Source of the DNA: Symsagittifera roscoffensis
Taxonomy: Eukaryota > Xenacoelomorpha > Acoela > Convolutidae
DNA length: 64,000 bases
Direction: 5' to 3'
Assembly (NCBI RefSeq): GCF_963678635.1
Contig: NC_087064.1
Coordinates: forward strand, 62,117,548-62,181,547
Positions within the stretch are counted from its first letter, which is position 1; every line of letters starts with the position of its first letter. A model generated the notes under the pieces. That model worked only from the letters and a program-made list of their open reading frames with translations, made no database searches and was not told the origin of the DNA. The position numbers were made by a program, and so were the translations under genes. Shown here piece by piece: positions 22,382-33,375 of this stretch.

Positions 22382-25300
22382 TTAAGAGTCTGAGACCGTA
22401 GAATTGTATCTAGTGTGGAAATTATCCGCTTCTATTCTTACATCGGTGTCGATACCCGAGGAAATGTCGCTAATGTTGTCCTCCTGAGCATTACTGGTAA
22501 CTTCTACCAATGGTGACGATACACATGCCGTCCTTATCGCCTGAGAGGAAGGAGTTGAGAGTTCGTCTTGTGTGGTTTCAGCAACCAAGATCGTATGACG
22601 TGGGATCTCGTCAATGGGTGTTAGATAATCTGAGGGGGACGTCATACCGAATGAAGGAGTTTGTTTCGGACTCTTCGCACCGGAAAACGTAATAAGCGGT
22701 TCATCATCGGAGTCTACTGCACTAATCGTCTCCGTACTGAGCGTCACTTGGTCGATAAACCGTCTATCGCCATAGAATTTCGGGGGGCCTGGATTTCTTC
22801 TAGCACGATGTTTCGAAGATATCGGGGTTTTTGGTGTCTCCACTGTCTTCTCCGGAGAGCTATCCACTCGAATTGGGTCATCGCTTGTCCCCGTTGGTAT
22901 ATTGACAGTTGTCTCAGTGTTGATCTGTCTTTGTGTAGTACTCCTTGAATGATCTAAATCACTATGAAGTTTAACAGTTGGTGTATTATATACCATTTCC
23001 GCTTCCGTACCCAAGTAGTCGTCAATGACTTTATCCCAAAGGTCTAACTCTAACGACGAATCAAGATTATTGTCATGTAATTTTGAACCTTTCGAGGTCG
23101 TGTAGAATGGTCTCCTCTTTTTGCTCGAGTTTCCAACCGTTGGTGTGAAAGTCATCGAGGGGCCTCCTATGTTCGAGTCTCGTCTCTTGGAAGGGGAGTT
23201 TCTTTTTCGCTTGCCTGCTAAATCATTACTATTAATTAGCGCTTTCGGTCTTGCCGTGAAGGTCTTAGGAGCTGCCGGTTGGGTTTTGCTAAAGGCTAAG
23301 TCCGATTTTCTTATCACATGTCCGTTATCTAATGTGACCGTATGTTTCGTGTCTGACATGGGTTTATTTCCCAGTGGTTTAAAATAAGGTTCTCCTTCCT
23401 TCCTGTTAACTGTTTTCCTAAACCAGTTACCTCCTTGGCTGAAGGGGTTCGACAGTGGGGCTCGCTGAAGATTTCTATCTACTTTGTCAGCGGGGTCGCT
23501 CTCATAGCCTCTTTCTTCAATTGATCTGTCTTCTAGGTAGCCGTCTTCGAAAGCATCATCAGCCCCCCAGTCTTGTGCTCTGTCCTTCGTTATGATTGAT
23601 TTCCCCTTATCTAAACTAATTGCGTGAGAGACCAAAGATTTCCAGAACGTGTTGGGAGATCTATTAAAATGTTTTGAGAAAGGAGAGCATCCAATAGATG
23701 GTTGTTTCGTCGAGCGTATGTTCCAAATAACTTTATCAATAGCCGAATTTAAAGATGGTTTTGGATCGTTGAACGACATTGCCAGAAGCTTAGCTTTGAC
23801 CGTGTAAATGAGTCTTTCTACTACCCCATTGGATCTATGATCGCCAACCGTACATAAAATTAAATTAATGTTGTTCTTCTCGCAGAAGTTTCTAAAATCA
23901 AACGAAGTAAAACATGACCCATGGTCGGCTCTAATGGACTTTGGAAATCCATGAAGATGGCAGTAATCTGTCATGAAGTTTAAGATTGAAGAAGTCGAGG
24001 TGTTGTTTACTATCTTCGCAGATGGAAACTTTGAAAAACGGTCAATGCATAACAAAAGGTATTTTCCGTTACCCCAGCTCTTGTCCAATGGGCCGGCGAA
24101 GTCTAAATCTACTTCTTCATTTGGTTCGGTCAGGTTCGGTAATTTCTCAGTTTTGTTCTTCCCCAGTAACACTTTTAGGTTCTTACCGGCCATTATGCAC
24201 TGGGTGCAATTCTTTCCATGGTGGTATATCTCTCTGTATAAGTGTGGCCACCAGATGTTTTCTGCCAAGGCGTTCATCCCAAACTGCCCTGGATGAGTCT
24301 CGTGAAGGAGTGACAGAAAAGGTGATCGTAATGCAGCCGGCACTATCAGTTTGTTATCGTTGAATAACAGCCCTTCTTTCACATGTATGTCCCTCTGGAA
24401 GTTCTTCAAATAGGCACCGAATTTGTCCAATGGTTTGCCTTCGAGTACTGCCTTCTTTACTTCCTTGAGGATTTTGTCTTCGTCCGTCATGAATTTAATC
24501 AGCTTATTCGAACAATGATCTGATAGTGATAACGGGTTGTCTGGCAATCTGAGATCTCCCTTGTATTTGGCCAACAGTTTTTTGTGTAAATCTGACATTA
24601 TGTCGTTATTAAAACTCAAAAAGATTCCTTTCTTTTCTGCCCTGAGGGAAATTTTTAACACGCTAACCGATGTAATAAAATCTCGTAACAGTTTTTCTTG
24701 ATCTGAATTTAATGACTGATTGATTAATAATACTGATTGGGCAAGAAAGAATAAAAAAGTTTTGTCTGAAAGGTAAAAATAATTGAAATCGAATTTTGAT
24801 AAGTTTAAAGGAACACAACCGCTTGTGCAAGACTCTGAACGCGAGTGATTGGAATTACAAATTCTGATAGTGTCGTTTACGTAATTCAGAATATTCGAGA
24901 AGAACGACCGTTGGATGCTTTGTGATAAATCTTTCTTTCCACCCATTGGATTATTGCAATCCAAGTTACTAATCGTATTTACATCCAATGGATAATACAC
25001 TTCGTTCTTTTTACAATTATTCTTTTTACAATCTTTATTTACAGAGAGTTTTTCTACAATCTTTTGTACTGTTGCCACTACAAATTCGCTATCGTAATGT
25101 GATGTAGGGAGTGCTTTACCTGAAGGTAATCTCGACAATAAATCTGTAAATCCCATATCTTTTCCCGGAATGTGCTTGATCTTAAAATTAAATGGTAACA
25201 GTCGATTTACCCAACGGGTTAATCTGCTATGCATTGTTTTGTTGCTGTGGTTTGCATTTAATGCTGATAATAATGCCTTATGGTCCGTCACAATTTCAAA

Positions 25301-27195
25301 TTCGGCACCATACAAGTAATTTTTAAAATGTTCTGTAGCCCAGACTACTCCCAACAATTCAAGTTCGTTTGTAGAATATTTACTTTCGTGGTTGTTTAAA
25401 AATCGGGAGGCGAATGCTATTGTTACCCAATTTTCTCCATTCCATTGTTCTAGGGTAGCTCCTAAGCCGTTATGGGAAGCGTCTGTCTTGAGTCTTGACA
25501 TCCTTTTTATGTCGAAGTGGTTATTCTCTGTTATCTTCACTATCTGTTGTTTTAGTTCTTCAAATGCTTTGGTATGTTCGTCGTTCCATTGGTAAACTGA
25601 TTTCTTCACGAGAAGTGGTCGTAGGGGAGAACTTAGGGCGGACAAATTCGGGACGAATTTCATATACTGATTGATCGATCCAAAGAAAGACCTTAGTTCA
25701 GATATGTTTTTGGGGTTTGCTAGATTTTTAATCGAATCTGACTTTCCCACCAATGGTTTCACGCCCGATTTTGATATCTTGAAACCTAGCCACTCTATTT
25801 CTTTTTGGAAGAATGCACATTTTTCCCATTTTACCGCCATGTTCTTGTTGTCCAAAATGTTTAAAATGTTTGTTAGTATCGTTTTGTGTTCATTAAATGA
25901 ACCTTTCGAAGCTATTAAAATGTCGTCGATATAACAATTGGTAAAAGGAATATCTTTCAATAAAGAATCCATTACCCTCTGGAATTCGTTTGGCATATCG
26001 CCCAATCCGTAAAATCCAGTTAAAAACATATAGGTTCCAGTGGTTTCGCCCCCCACGATACTAAAGTTACACTGTTTGCTAGTGTCTGAGCATAATTGTA
26101 GTTGGCTGTATGCGTTCTTTAGATCTAGATTACTAAACCAAACTTCCCCTGACTCTTTGCTTGACAATTGGAGAGCAATATTATCGATCAGTTCATGTAT
26201 GTTTGGCATCTGGTACTTGTTTTTGAATATCTGATTATTTAATAATTTCGAATCTAGTGCCAACTTGATGCTACCGTCTTTTTTTCTTGTAATCACAATT
26301 GGGCTTATAAAACAATCTTCGTCGCATTTGTTCAACTTTAAGATGTGCCCCTCTTTTTCCATTCTATTTAGTTCCATTTTTACGTTATCGAGTAGATGTA
26401 AGGGAACTCTTCGACCTTTGGTTTGGATAGGTTTGAATGGGGAGTGGAAATGAGTAACTTTTCTGTCCGAAGGTATTTTTCCCACTCTGTTAAATAGCCC
26501 TTTGTACCTATGATACAGATTAAGGGTCGTATCTGAATAATTATTTGACTTACACAATTCTGTGTGTGATATGTTGTTGACGGGTAGTAGAGGCTGTCTT
26601 TGGGCTATCTCTATTCCAATTCTCGGGAGATTGTCGTTACCCAGGATGTTCCTCTCATGTCCAGAAGTGATGAAAAATGGGGATTCGTCCGCGGTCCATC
26701 CATTGGATTGTAACCTCACAACCACCTTCCCGATGATGTTGATTGTGTCGTTAGTGAATCCGCAGTATAATTCCCTCGTTTTCTTCTCAACTGGCTGAAT
26801 CTTCAACTGTGGATTTCTCAGCTTCAATTCGTGAAGTACATTTTGTTTCAGGAAACTCACTGGGCTTGCCGAATCCACTGGAATATTCAAGTTGACTATC
26901 GCGTCGTCTCCCAAACCGATGTTGACAAGTTTTTTTGTTTCCAAACCATTGGTATCGTAGATTGTTCTAATGTTGAGGACGGAATAGTCATCGTTATCAC
27001 TTATCCCCTCTTCGGTCCAAGCGTTAATAACTCCACAAAAATTTTCTTCGCTTCTCATCTGAAGATCTTCTGGGGAATATGAACAATTCTGACTATTTAC
27101 AGCTTCATCTACAGTATTTACAGCGGGTTTTCTTCCTTTCGACTTACAAAGTCTTCCAAAATGTCCTTTATATTTACAAATGTTACACACGATTT
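22382..27195 (-). mobile_element. Ty3/gypsy-type retrotransposon gag-pol polyprotein (5' end in gap)
   Basis: One uninterrupted minus-strand frame of about 1,600 codons from the gap to TAA-type stop at 22382. Order: CCHC zinc knuckle C-N-I-C-K-Y-K-G-H-F-G-R-L-C (27145-27190); aspartic protease with V-D-S-A-S (about 26865-26880) and I-L-G-N-D; reverse transcriptase with F-Y-G-L-G-D-M-P and catalytic Y-I-D-D (25918-25933); RNase H (T-D-A-S near 25480, then N-E-L-E-L-L and T-D-H-K-A-L); integrase H2C2 (H-E-T-H..C-T-Q-C near 24200-24300) and DDE core residues in D-L-D-F-A-G-P, R-A-D-H-G-S and N-G-V-V-E-R-L (24105-23811). After the integrase a ~400-residue acidic, Ser/Thr/Pro-rich tail continues to the stop; no env follows. 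Protease has DSA where DTG/DSG is usual. The PR-RT-RH-IN order marks Ty3/gypsy. Absence of any stop over 4.8 kb suggests a young copy. Codon use is less AT-rich than the elements at 1-7 and 52-57 kb. Confidence 0.92.
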
Positions 27196-27395
27196 NNNNN
27201 NNNNNNNNNNNNNNNNNNNNNNNNNNNNNNNNNNNNNNNNNNNNNNNNNNNNNNNNNNNNNNNNNNNNNNNNNNNNNNNNNNNNNNNNNNNNNNNNNNNN
27301 NNNNNNNNNNNNNNNNNNNNNNNNNNNNNNNNNNNNNNNNNNNNNNNNNNNNNNNNNNNNNNNNNNNNNNNNNNNNNNNNNNNNNNNNNNNNNNN
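27196..27395. other. Scaffold gap, 200 N
   Basis: Exactly 200 N, a conventional placeholder; the true length is unknown. The frame that seems to run through it to 27427 is an artefact. The 5' part of gag and the 5' LTR of the element probably lie in or beyond the gap. Confidence 0.98.
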
Positions 27396-28054
27396 CTTAT
27401 CCACGCTTGCATTTTCACAAGATTCACTCGTACAAATGGTCAATCATCAGCTATAACTTGTGTTAGTTACATTAATATCTGCAAACAGGTGTCTAAATTA
27501 CATTTATCTCAGTCCGAATTTTTTGCATCCATCATCGTAGCCTGCATCTGAGATTATGTTCACTTTATTCGAAAATCAAGAGCTTTTTTAAACTTGGAAT
27601 TACAATTTACACGAAATAAAATTATTTTGAATTCCTTTTTTGTTTTGCCTTTATTATAAACTTCCGTCATCTATCCTTCCACTACCAAGAACACAGTAAA
27701 AATACGAAAAAAATATGAAAAAAATGGCCCGGCAGTTTCCGGCAGTTTTTGGTCAGACCAGCTTAACCGTGGGTTTGTGGGCATTTCTCCAAGAATAACT
27801 TGGAATGTTGGACAAAAAAGTTATTCAAAGTTTTTAAAAAGTTGAACAAAAAGTTGCTAGCCCTCACGTTGATGTCATTAAAAAAACACTGCGACGGTCG
27901 GTCAGCCTAAAATGTTTGTAATTGATCAGTATGAAATGGGTTATGAAGGAGTAGAATTCTTAGAAATTGAAGTACAAGTTATTACTAAGAGTTGAACTCT
28001 GTGAACTTTTGTTTCATCAATTTTCTTTCGAATTTGATTGTTGGCCGGTCCCCG
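27396..28054. other. Flank of the gap, no gene seen
   Basis: AT-rich; no ORF or LTR match to 21879-22370 could be recognised, so whether this belongs to the retrotransposon is unclear. Confidence 0.4.
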
Positions 28055-30249
28055 CTAGACAATTGAAAAATATGTACTATCACATGGCTCTGAATCTGTC
28101 TGAATCCATTTATCACAGACCACCTGTCCGCCGTCCAAAAACTGCGGATAAGCATCGTGGAAGCCATCTGGATAATTGTAATTTCCCAGAAAGAGAACCA
28201 CCATGTCTTCACCCGGCCCAGTGGATGGTTGATCTTTGGGGTATTTTCTGCTAGAGTTTGCCTAAATTCTATGCCTAAAATAACATTGAGGGGAGGAAAA
28301 CTAGTGAAAAGATGCTTGTCGATAATAAACCGAAGTCGAAATACAAATGCTTCTGCCTGTTATCAATAGAATTTTAAGCCAAAATTAATGATTGGTGCTT
28401 CTCCGATTCTGTTCTTATAGTTCAAAAAAGATTCTAAAATGACTGAAAAGCGAATAAATTGAATGTAAGGAAAAGAAGTCCATAGAATAACTTTAAAAAA
28501 TAGTCAACCCAAAATGGATGTCGTGAAACAGTACTGCAGAAGGAACCCGAGGTCGAACTATTTAAATAAAATAGCTCCTTTGCCCTCCAACCATCCCCAC
28601 GCAAAAAAATTGAATTCACGCTGATGTGTTTTCTTTTTTCTTTTTTTTTTCCAGCTTGAATTCCGTAAGATTGACGCCCAGAACTTTGGATTTTTATGGT
28701 TTACTCAATATTCTACCAGCTCTTTTACAGGGAAAAAAAGTTTCATCGAGTCATGAAAACTTTCAGATCTTTACAGAAAACCTGGGTGCATCTTAAGAAC
28801 TACATGCTAAGTTTAGTTGCTGTTCTCTATCTCATTCAAAGGTACATACATATTATCATGGCCGCAAAATTTCAGCCTTTGAACAAGGAGTTGCAATGTT
28901 AGCGGCCTTGTCTGGTAGATTTGATACTTAAAATGAAATAGCAGAAAATAAGGCACTAAGGTCTGCCCAGACGGGCGTGCAGCCGCTCTTTAGTATCTCA
29001 GCTCCATTTTGGTCAGTGAACAGACGTTGTCCGCCGACCCTCTGGAATCCCGTAAAGCAGTATTTATTTGAACATGCTGATCCAAATACGTTGTTGTCGT
29101 CGTAGTACCAGTGGAGGCCTGTACCACAAAAAAAAACATACATAGTTACTTTGCTCTTAAGTCTTAATCTACCTTCCCGCTAAGACATCCTATTCCTACC
29201 GAAGTTTTAAAAAATGTAGATTTTTAAAAACCTTTTTAAATTTTTCGCGCTCTGTATGTTTTCATCAAAAACATTTTTTTAAAAACACACTCCATCTCAA
29301 ATTTAGTGTATACTGACGCCAAAAGCGCCTTAAAAATTTTATGCTTGGTCGACCGAAAGTGGATCGCGTAAAGTGCTAAAAGGGGACCATTAGAAAAAGT
29401 TTTGCAACCAGAATTGTCCCTTCAAAAATTCCGAGCAAACGCAGGGATACGGTGAAACATGTCAAAGTTTGGGTAGGGCGACAATTCGTAACAAGCGACA
29501 GTTCATAACAAGCGACAATTCGAAACAAGGCATTGGCAAGCAGAATGCGCTTGCTCCGATGCGCTTACATCCGGCACGAGAGGAATAGTGCGCATGAATT
29601 AGTGTTTGTCGCTTGTTACGAATTGTCGCCTGATACATACAAATTGTCGCTTAACGATCAACGTCAAATCAACTATGTCTGCTTGAATATTTCGCTCAAG
29701 ACCTGTGAATAGGGCCTTGTTATTGTTTTGACATATAGACTTCGCGTTACTAAACCCAAGGGTAGAAACATTGGGTAAAATATCAGGAAATTTCGTTTGG
29801 CTCTCGAAAGCGAGTCCATCACATGGCTGGCCACCGAATAGAGGTGGTGTGCATTTGCGAGAACGATTTCGTGCAACCGTAAACGATGCGTTGCCGCCAC
29901 AGGGCTGATCGACAACTGCTTCCCAATTTGACCAATCAGAGCAGACCGAATCCGTTACTTTTTTGCCCCATCCGCATTTTATTACATCGGAGTTCGTGTA
30001 GGCTTGAATATTTCCATTGTAGCAATCATCATTCGCTACAACTAACATAGTCAACGTTGAATGATCAGTTGTGTACAAAACGCAATATTGGAGTCCGAAA
30101 GCGATCGTCATGCAGTTTTTGTCGAATCTGCATCTTTGTACGCAGTTCATTTTTGTAATTCCATTGAATTGCCTCTCTATGAATTCTGTTGAAAGTAGAA
30201 CTGCCGGGATTTCTCGGAACAGAACTAACCTTTTTATAAGAAACCGCAT
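28055..30249 (-). CDS. Secreted PAN/apple - TSP1 - C-type-lectin-like protein, multi-exon (partial model)
   Basis: Exon a about 30249-29703: a PAN/apple-like module (N-C-V-Q-R-C..D-K-N-C-M-T-I-A-F..Y-C-V-L-Y), then a thrombospondin type-1 repeat (C-S-D-W-S-N-W-E ... P-C-G-G-N ... R-N-R-S-R-K-C ... G-Q-P-C-D-G), then the start of a lectin-like fold (F-S-N-A-K-S-I-C). Donor ACAG/GTCTTG at 29702 joins in phase to exon b, acceptor GTACAG, from 29118 (G-L-H-W-Y-Y-D-D ... V-G-G-Q-R-L-F-T-D-Q-N-G). Exon c about 28247-28055 has a CTLD-like end: P-S-T-G-P-G-E-D-M-V-V-L-F ... V-V-C-D-K-W, stop TAG 28057-28055. The b-to-c donor was not found, and the first exon with a signal peptide is not settled; the Met at 30249 may be internal. 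Probable extracellular adhesion or recognition protein. Domain calls are from motifs. Confidence 0.62.
29270..29400 (+). repeat. Fragment of hAT-type non-autonomous family
   Basis: Shares the internal run CTCAAATTTAGT, TACTGACGCCAAAAGCGCC, TTAAAAATTTTA and GGTCGACC with 33616-34011, 34990-35105 and 39405-39475. Ends not seen. It lies in the intron after exon a of the PAN-TSP1 gene. Confidence 0.5.
29477..29630. mobile_element. 154-bp MITE with perfect 24-bp terminal inverted repeats
   Basis: Left end 29477-29500 begins GGCGACAATTCGTAACAAG and is the exact reverse complement of 29607-29630. Inside the left half the 17-base phrase CGACAATTCGTAACAAG recurs three times with small changes. Host-gene frame readings through it (to 29599) are element-derived and lie in an intron by my model. 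No target duplication was clear. Confidence 0.8.
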
Positions 30250-31186
30250 TGCAAAATTGCAAGAAATGATATGAGAAGCAAAACGAGTCCTATTTCTCTC
30301 CTTAAATTGGTATACTTATTTTTAGGACGTCTGATCGTAGTTCGTTTTGGAATCACAGAAAACAGCGATTTTTCATTTTTTTCTAAAAGTTTGAATCTCT
30401 AAACCTAAATATTTCAGAAAATTGTTAAAGCGAGGAATATATTATTTCGTCTGATAGAATTTCAAGTTTAAATGATATTTTGGTTTATGGGAGACAGGTA
30501 AAGTTAAAAACAACTAGACTACTGGCTTAATAGGACACAGCCCTGAATGTTCCGACTGCGCCTTAATCCATATCAAATAGATTTTTGGGAAAAGGAAATA
30601 TTCAAAAACTATAAATCTTGGACGATATCAAAGATCAAATGTGAAATCTTGACTCATACGAAAGTAATACTACCGATTAGCTATCCGCAATTTAATTCGG
30701 AACGATTTGTTGTGCGGGATAATTTGCCACGCAAAAATTCTTCACTTTACGCTTTCAGGACTATGGCATAAATATTCCGTTTTCTTCGAAAGTCGGAACA
30801 ATAAATGAATTTTTCATTGATGAATTTTTAAGTGTATTGATATGTGAATTTATGACAGATAGATGACGTAAACAACCAGCCTAATGAAAAATTCAATCTA
30901 TTAATTACGCAGAATTACATAAATGCTATCTGAGTTGATTTAGCGGGAGCGGACAGGAGAAAAACAAACGAGTTTTTGACCACCTGTACATTACGAGGCA
31001 ATGTGAATTGTAAACGAATTCCGCGAAAAGGACGCTCAACTCTTTCATTTTTATTTCATTTTTTTTATTGTTGCGACATTTAAAAATTTCCTGGTTTAAA
31101 ATTTAATAGACAAATTTGGTATAAGACCAAGAAAAAACCGAAACATCTTGCAATAAAACGCATTCAACTGAATAATTCAGTTAACT
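30250..31186. other. Intergenic, no gene supported
   Basis: One copy of the short interspersed motif ATATTCCG...TCGAAAGTCGGAACA lies at 30771-30804 (see 45425-45478). The 74-codon frame at 30547 has no family features. Confidence 0.4.
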
Positions 31187-31600
31187 GGGGCCGGAAACCA
31201 AGCCCACGGGACTTCAAGCCAAGTATCGTTTCAGAAAGTAATGGAAAAAGTGTTAGTTTGAGGACTGATTCAGAATTATTCAGTTTCATGATCTTCCTTT
31301 ACCAGCTCTTGGTTTTTTCATAAGTTAAAAGTTGTTAAGAATTTTTAAAAATGAAAAATTAAAACGTAATTGCGCTTTTTTTGTTTATAATTCAATCATT
31401 TTAAAACCCGGCTGATGTAAATTACGGATGCCATTCCTAAGTGGTGCATTGTCATGAATAACGCTCATTATGGACTAAGTTTAACTAAGTTTTTGAAAAA
31501 ATAATTTCTTGCAGATGTTAAATAATGTTTTGAAGTGATTACAAAAAAAAACAAAAAAAACTTCGGCTTGAAGTCCCGTCGGCTTGTTGTCCTAGACCCC
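31187..31600. mobile_element. MITE-like element, ~414 bp, ~34-bp inverted ends
   Basis: Left end GGGGCCGGAAACCAAGCC followed by ACGGGACTTCAAGCC matches, inverted, the right end 31564-31600 (GGCTTGAAGTCCCGT ... CCTAGACCCC). Interior is AT-rich and non-coding. Target duplication not found. Confidence 0.6.
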
Positions 31601-31846
31601 ACCCGTACCCAACGGAGGCTGTTTTTTTTTCTAGATAGAAATTTATATAGGTTATCTAGCCTAATTTTCTCGTATTTTCTGTGCAGAAAAGATCTATTTC
31701 TTTTCTAGTTTAGAAATTAACAGTTTCTGGAAAGAATTAACCAGAAATCAGTTCACTGCTCAACCGCAAATACAGTAGCAATACAATGCAAGCCAACACT
31801 TGTTATAACAAAGGGTTTTTTTGCTGAAACTATTAAGTGTCATCAA

Positions 31847-31919
31847 GGCCTCTAGCATAGTGGTTAGCACAATCGCCTAGAAAACTGAAGGACAGGTGTT
31901 TCGAGCCCCACCAGGAGAG
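31847..31919 (+). repeat. tRNA-like sequence (Asp/Glu-like), SINE head or pseudogene
   Basis: A box TAGCATAGTGG at 31853-31863 and B box GTTTCGAGCCC at 31898-31908, with acceptor remnants CCTCT and AGGAGAG at the ends. The anticodon stem does not fold well, so a functional tRNA is unlikely. Confidence 0.5.
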
Positions 31920-32577
31920 TTTTTTCTAGCTAGAAATAGACTAGATTGAGCTAATTTCTGTTCAGAATTAAGATGAGAAAAAAAAAAGAATTTAAAGAAA
32001 TTCCTTGCTCTATTTAAACATTTCAAAAAGAATTTCTGACCGGAAATTTGATTAGATATAAAGTATTTCAGGTTAGAAGCTGAAAAAAAATTCGGTACGG
32101 ACAGTTAACTGTATGATAAACAAAAGAAATTGTGTTCATTTATTTTTGTGACAAATTGAGTCGTAAAAATTGAGAGATAATTTTTGCCCATGACATGAAA
32201 GAGCTTTTCCAATACTGAGTCACGATTAGTTTACAAAATTTTTCTCCGATTTTTCTTTTGAGATCCAATTTTTCTCTTGATATTAAAGAATCAAGTGATG
32301 AACTTTGGTTGAACTCAAGTACAGTTAGGAAAATAAGAAGACATGTTAGTAGCAGTCAACTTTGCTTAAATTTCTATCTTTAACCAGAAAATGAGAACTT
32401 TATCAAACTTTTAGACTTAATTGCATCATATTAATGGGCAAATATCGATTGACGCATAACAAAAAAAAATGCGTAAAACGATTTTCCAGCAGAATGTAAG
32501 CCTTGTAAAGCGCAGATATATCTTTTTTAGCAACGTTTTCAAAACATCAAAGAAAGGGTTTTTTATTCAGACCAAAT

Positions 32578-32648
32578 CTCCCTCGGGGGCTCGAACCATG
32601 GATCTTCGATGTCTCAGATTATGTGCGCTCTCGATAAGACTATCTTAA
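32578..32648 (-). repeat. tRNA-Met-derived sequence, SINE head or pseudogene
   Basis: Minus strand has the run CATAATCTGA around the CAU anticodon position, then ATCC, GGTTCGAGCCC (B box) and GAGGGAG, matching the 3' half of animal elongator tRNA-Met. The 5' half is degraded and there is an insertion after the anticodon loop, so it is not a functional tRNA. Confidence 0.5.
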
Positions 32649-32702
32649 GATTCATAGTTTAGTATTTCATTAACTAAAAACGATTGAGACCAGATTATGG
32701 GC

Positions 32703-32752
32703 AGTCAGAACATTCAGGGCGTTGCCCTGATACGAGCAGTCTTGTTCAAATT
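32703..32752 (+). repeat. Short dispersed hairpin-bearing repeat
   Basis: GTCAGAACATTCAGGGCG, TTGCCCTGA and TACGAGCAGTCTTGTTC follow one another; CAGGGC/GCCCTG forms a small stem. A diverged reverse copy lies at 46565-46622, and TACGAGCAGTCTTGTTC resembles the arm of the palindrome at 46437-46478. Confidence 0.5.
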
Positions 32753-33077
32753 CAAAAGTTTTCAGATCCGGATCAATTTAACAGCCTCCCCCTAATTGTC
32801 TTCTTTAGGGGGAAATATTAACTTTCTAAGTTGTTACATGTAGGACTTCTATGTCCGTAATTTTAACCAATGGATCCTTTTACACACCGAACAAATCAAA
32901 TTAAACCCAATGCAAACATTGGGCTGGAAGATTTCACCTTAGTCTATTTAAGGAGAGGGATAAGTTTTTAGTTAATTCCTCAACTGTACTAAAATCTGAT
33001 GTTGTGTCGCCACTTAATAGGAGCTGTGCTATTAATTATGATTTATTATGTGATATCATCAGATTGACTACAAGATA

Positions 33078-33195
33078 TTATTAAATTTTTGTTTTAGTAG
33101 CAATTTTGTTTTATGGGGGTCATGGATAAAAACCTTATTAAATTTTTGATATCAGTAGCAATTTTGTTTTATGGGGGTCATGGATGAAAACCTTA
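33078..33195 (+). repeat. 57-bp tandem duplication
   Basis: Two adjacent copies of a unit containing AGTAGCAATTTTGTTTTATG and GGGGGTCATGGAT, nearly identical, so recent. Confidence 0.75.
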
Positions 33196-33375
33196 TGAAT
33201 AACTCATGAAAAAAAATGAAAAACAATATCTAAAAATTTATCGTTATAATCTGGTGGGGATTTTAATGGTGTCAAAGAGCCAATTTTATTTGGAGCACCT
33301 TTTTTACCCAATATATGCAATCAACATGACATGAACTAACGAGACTAAGACTGTTGCTGTTTGTCTTGTTTACAG

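Noticed and set aside
22510-26798. Plus-strand ORFs across the Ty3/gypsy element
   Set aside because: Antisense shadows of the gag-pol frame.
27183-27551. Open frames on both strands that run through the N block
   Set aside because: They exist only because N is read as open; the gap is a 200-base placeholder.
29599-29702. C-terminal extension of the PAN-TSP1 exon into the MITE
   Set aside because: A phase-matched donor at 29702 joins to the next exon, so the MITE is intronic.
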